This document shows, in pieces, positions 60,056 through 64,000 of a stretch of DNA of 64,000 nucleotides (its first letter is position 1; each line of letters begins with the position of its first letter). Origin of the DNA: Coprinus comatus (Eukaryota; Basidiomycota; Agaricomycetes; Agaricales; Agaricaceae); NCBI GenBank assembly GCA_034638255.1, contig JAWPGT010000012.1, positions 1 to 64,000 on the forward strand. Reading direction: 5' to 3'. Made by a program: the position numbers and the translations under genes. Under the pieces are notes generated by a model. The model ran no database searches. It was not told the DNA's origin and was given only the letters and a program-made list of their open reading frames with translations.

Positions 60056-62158
60056 TTAAGTCAAAGCCATATTCCAAGAATCCCAAAACGCCATTGGAAG
60101 TAACCCAACAATAGCACCAAATACAGGATTTCTCAACCTTTTGGGAAATGAACTTTTTGAAGAAAAAATAAAATGATCAAACATAAGAGAAAGCATCAAA
60201 ATCGAAAAATATAATGATGGGAGGTATTCGTTCATATAAATTGTTTCTTTCTTCGTAGTTAATAATGGCACTGAATTGTTTTCCGATTAGACTTTGGTTT
60301 TTTTTTTTTTTTGAGTTAATGTAAATCTGTACGTACCGAAATGAAAAAACCATCCATAAAATGCAATCTTCCAAACATACTTAAAATGTAACCATCTTTC
60401 ACTTTCAGGATCCAGAACCGCATTTCCATAGTCACTAACAGAATCCAGTACCAAATCCTTCTTCTTCGACTTCGGAGTACCACTGGTAATTGCAGTTACA
60501 GTTGTAGTTGCAGTCGCAGGTAACTTGAACTCCCCCGGTTGAATCATCAAAAGATAATACCAATACGTCCCTAAACCTACAACCAAACTCAAACCACTTC
60601 CCCACCAGATTATTGACGTGCCTAGTAAAACAGCTCCGGGTTGAGGATTATCACCATCCGAAAGTCGAAACATTCGAACACCGAGATAAAGTATATCTGA
60701 AGGTTCAGGTTTATATCTGTGCATGAACTCTGATATGAGAGTATCCAAACGAAGGGTGTTAAGTGTAAACTTTGTGTTTATAAGTAAACGCATAAAGTCT
60801 AATGAAATCAGAGATAATTCAGTTAAAGATTTGACTTGGAATAAGGAAGAGGGTGTGAATACTTACCTCCATCTCTTGGACCGACGAATTCGGATTCGGA
60901 ATGATTCGAATTCAAGATGAGGAAGTGGATTTTGAAAGTAGATACGAAGATGAGAATTGGGAGGGTGATGAGACATATTATTCTTGCGAACCACTGCTTC
61001 AGTTTTTTGCGCTATATTTGGAGTTAGCTCAGGTTACAATTCAATTTAGTCACTGTACAAAAAGAAAAAGATATAAGAATGGAGGATTTCACATACCACT
61101 GATAATTGAGAATCCAAGAATCGTAGTTTACTACGCCAGAGGTCTTCAATAGTACAGACCCAGACAAGAGCAGCTACAGAGAAACCACTAAGCTTCACAC
61201 TACATTCCATTTCTGATGTTAAGCGAGGATAAAACATAAAAGAAGGAAGGGTATACAAACCTAGTAACGCAACCAATAGATATTCCAGTCATGGTTAACC
61301 ATAGCCACCAGTCCTTCGAGAAAGATCTAGTCATTAATAAAGCAGCTCCAAATCAGCAACATTAACATTGATATATGCGCTATAAAGTTTCACCTGGATT
61401 GTTGATTATGGAACTTTGCGAAGCAAAAAACTGTGAGAAATGTAAAGAACAAATAAATCGAATCAATGCTAATAAACCTCGATATCATCAAGAACGAAAC
61501 CTCTACCATAACCAAGGGCCAACACGTTCAAAAATCAGCACCACAGTTCACAAATATCAATAAACTGAAGAATGTAAATGACTCACCGCACAAAATCATA
61601 ATTGTAGTCAAATGACAAACCCATGTACTCATACCCAATTCAACAGCAGTAAACCAAGCAAGAGGAACCAAAAGTACACCAAAAATAGCCAACTTACCCC
61701 TCATAGGGGCATAAGGAATATTATCTGGATAAACCTCATTCAAAGTAAAATCGAAATTCCCATCATAACCACTGAGTAATGCCGCCAATCCTATAAAGAT
61801 CGTACCAAGTGGAGGATTTGAACTTGCAATGAGATATTGATGATTCAGATAATGAGAAGCTATTCTTCCAAAAGATGCTTCTTCCCAAACGACAGTATTT
61901 GGGATATCTATCTTGTGGAGACGGGTCCAGTCTGAGAGGAGAGTATATATAATGGGGGGTATGAGTTTGACGTTCTGTTTTCAATGTAAGTGTGCTAAGT
62001 TCAATGGATTCTGAGCCTTCGATTTCACATACAATGAATGGGGTAAGCGTTGGTTGCTGCTCTTGCTCCCTAACGTTGCTATAGGCATCACGGTCGTCGA
62101 CGTGGTTGACTTTGTCCATCTGAACCCTGGCCCGGTGGTGAGCTTGCACCTGGGTCAT
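60056..62158 (-). CDS. PMT-like protein lacking MIR region and the catalytic Asp-Glu pair
   Basis: A paralogue of the PMT at 49649-52391. It starts MTQVQAHHRARVQMDKVNHV. The first luminal loop reads TVVWEEASFGRIASHYLN and IASSNPPLGTIF, where active PMTs have WDEAHFG and FDVHPPLG; the Asp of the essential pair is Glu, and DVH is changed. The TM core remains (WFTAVELGMSTWVCHLTTIM, IWWGSGLSLVVGLGTYWYYL, FYGWFFHF). The segment between FKIHFLILNSNHSESEFVG and the last TM bundle is only about 40 residues, so the entire MIR region (over 200 residues in the paralogue) is gone. It is replaced by unrelated sequence, and a Thr/Lys-rich loop is added. All exons seem open with good splice sites, which argues for a maintained non-canonical protein rather than a fresh pseudogene. 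Confidence 0.75.
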
Positions 62159-62400
62159 GTTCAAGTTGCGGAAACCTAGCGTCAAATGCTGTGGCGTGGT
62201 ATTTTATGTTTGTCAGCTAATTTCGGTGCTTAGGCGGCAGCTAGGCCTAAAGACCAAGGTAATGTTTCGAAGACATGTTGCATGAGAAGGACCCTATGCC
62301 TACTGTGAGAGAAGCTGAGCTGTTTTAGGGTCATGAAATGAGAGATATCAAACAGAAAATAGAATTGCCAAACGTCATATAAAAACAAAACTTATTACAA

Positions 62401-63568
62401 CTACTGGTGTCGCTGGTAGCGGGCGGTAACCATGGCATGTCCACGCTCATACGGCTCAAGGGTAACCTGTTCAATAGGTTTGAATTGCGACTCTTTTAGC
62501 TTCTGCACTTCACTGGCATATACAATTTCGGGTTCAATGGTTGAGTCGACACAACTGGCTTTGATAGAGATGATAACATGGCCTTGGTCTTTGAGGAATG
62601 ATTCGGCGTTGTGGATAACGATACGCGCTTGATCGGGCTGGGCGACGTCGGCAAAGATGACATCGACGACAGATAGCAGCATGCGGTATTTGTTGGGTAG
62701 ACGGGCGTCTTCCACGATAGCTATACTATGTTTAGCAAGATATGATGAATTAAAATGCAAGATACGCACGAATGACATTGGTCCTTTTCTTTGCCATATT
62801 GATCAGGTCACGACCTGAACGCGGCGAAAACTCGACAGCATATACAACTCCTTCCTGCTCATACTCAGTATAACACCAACATACGGATAAGAAAAAGGCT
62901 TACAGGACCAACAATATCAGCAACATGGCTGACACTTGTTCCACTAGCAGCGCCCAGGTACAACACCTTGGCACCGGGCTGGATGTAAATTGAATCTAAA
63001 CCACCAAGAACACCGGCAGCCAACTTGGACCTGAAAGGATTCCACACTCGGTATTCGATTTTAGTGCCTTCCTCAGCACCATCCACGCTGATTCTCTTTT
63101 CTCCATAGACAGAGTCTCCAGGAACGAGATTTTTGGTAACAAGCATTTGTTCTTTGCCTTTTGCGATGAAAACACCAGGATGTCTGTGAGGTTCGACAAT
63201 AACATTTGAGCCGCCCTTAGCACCACCACGAGCACCACCTCGAGGAGCACCACGACCACGTCCTCCCGCACCACGACCGCCAGGTCCGCCTGAAAAAAAA
63301 AGTAAAGAGGTAAGTTTTTCTTTGTCTCTTTTCCCGGAAATATATATGTAATAAAGACGCACCACGCCCACGGGGAGCACCACGTCCACCGCCTCCACCA
63401 CGGCCTCCTCCTCGTCCACCACGATCTCCGCCAAATCCACCTCTACCGCCACCACGTCCTCCTCCTCCACCTCGACCACCGAATCCACCTCGTCCGCCTG
63501 ATGCACCTGTTTTCACTCTGTCAGGTTTTGTAAGAGTTTTTTTGCAGACGGTACTGACCAAAAGCCAT
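62401..63568 (-). CDS. NOP1: Fibrillarin, box C/D snoRNP 2'-O-methyltransferase
   Basis: This nucleolar methyltransferase is guided by box C/D snoRNAs to rRNA. Exon 1 is MAFG, spliced to [14 protein letters not shown] and a glycine/arginine-rich domain of about 70 residues, itself interrupted by an intron. The catalytic domain follows: [20 protein letters not shown], then [34 protein letters not shown], the SAM-binding [40 protein letters not shown] and [29 protein letters not shown], ending ARYQRHQ at 62401. The start at 63568 gives the usual short first exon. The gene appears intact. Confidence 0.95.
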
Positions 63569-63954
63569 TATAGAATACAAGCAGAGAGATTTTTGGGTAG
63601 AGGTTGTTGTGAGTGATGGGAAGCTTCAACAATTTTTACAATTACCCAATCAAGAATGTGAGAATTTATTTAGATTAGATTACTTTTATTTATACTTAGC
63701 AGCTCTTTCCTTTCAATTGCTTTAAAATAGCTGCTTAAATCAACCAATCTCTCTTACTAACTGAACTTGACCACTGTCGATTAACCGTCTGTCTTGACAT
63801 CTCAATAGACCTGAATGCCAATCTCGGAAATATTCGGTACCCATCTATTATTCTCATTTTTCCTATATAAAAAAAACGATATTGAGAAAGGCCGAAAGAT
63901 AAGCCATGGTTTATGTTGTTGGGTATCCTAATAAGATTCACAACGGCCCGTACG

Positions 63955-64000
63955 ATGGCATCTACAGAATTTGAGGTAAAGTCAAATCGTGTGTGGATTA
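63955..64000 (+). CDS. Possible first exon of a gene running out of the window
   Basis: ATG in good context (GATGG) encodes MASTEFE followed by a donor-like GTAAAG at about 63976. It lies divergent to NOP1, 386 bp away. Too short to identify; it may be chance. Confidence 0.25.
   Translation, partial: MASTEFEVKSNRVWI

Noticed and set aside
62865..63506. Val/Glu-rich alternative frame within the fibrillarin GAR region
   Set aside because: It is an out-of-frame reading of the Gly/Arg codons; the fibrillarin frame is unambiguous.

Overview
The window is a chromosome end of a basidiomycete yeast, most likely a tremellomycete (Cryptococcus/Kwoniella relatives). The first 53 bases are a telomere written on the C-rich strand (units of CCCCCCTAA, i.e. 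TTAGGGGGG read outwards). Genes carry many very short introns (about 45-80 nt, GT-AG with rare GC-AG), and the content (SKN7, PMT2-type mannosyltransferase, IML2/TTC39, F-box families, EF-hand/ZZ proteins) is fungal. The genus is inference; no marker for it was tested.

Layout. 1-5.6 kb: gene-poor, repeat-rich subtelomere containing a tandem array of exon-like modules with conserved splice junctions (1982-3066), a palindromic AT-rich/GCGTCC repeat field (3.5-3.9 kb) and a 165-185 bp tandem repeat (4.06-4.48 kb). 5.6-10.1 kb: compact housekeeping block with the BuGZ/ZNF207-like zinc-finger protein and the proteasome lid subunits RPN7 and RPN6, the latter two head-to-head across an 82-bp promoter with a 10-bp inverted repeat. 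10.4-20.5 kb: a hypothetical gene, an F-box gene, an F-box relic, endonuclease IV (APN1) and a diverged non-coding duplication on either side of APN1. 20.5-25.2 kb: IML2/TTC39 and pyruvate dehydrogenase E1 alpha, divergent. 25.7-35.5 kb: F-box/LRR-like gene, a zinc-independent medium-chain reductase, and a large EF-hand / beta-domain / ZZ zinc-finger / coiled-coil protein. 37.4-41 kb: the response-regulator transcription factor SKN7. 41-44.8 kb: long intergenic stretch. 44.8-47.2 kb: two membrane proteins, one with an IFI6/IFI27 (ISG12)-type C-terminal domain. 47.7-64 kb: second reductase copy, a complete PMT, an F-box gene, an inverted decayed copy of the EF-hand gene, a second PMT that has lost its MIR region and the catalytic Asp-Glu pair, and fibrillarin NOP1.

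Themes. Conserved housekeeping genes are interleaved with duplicated and decaying accessory genes, as expected near a telomere: two reductases, two EF-hand genes in inverted orientation, two PMTs and four F-box loci. Several otherwise well conserved genes show single- or two-base frame breaks, often beside homopolymers. I think these mainly reflect base-level assembly errors, although some may be real decay in the duplicated genes. Intron boundaries were derived by eye from reading-frame continuity and family motifs.
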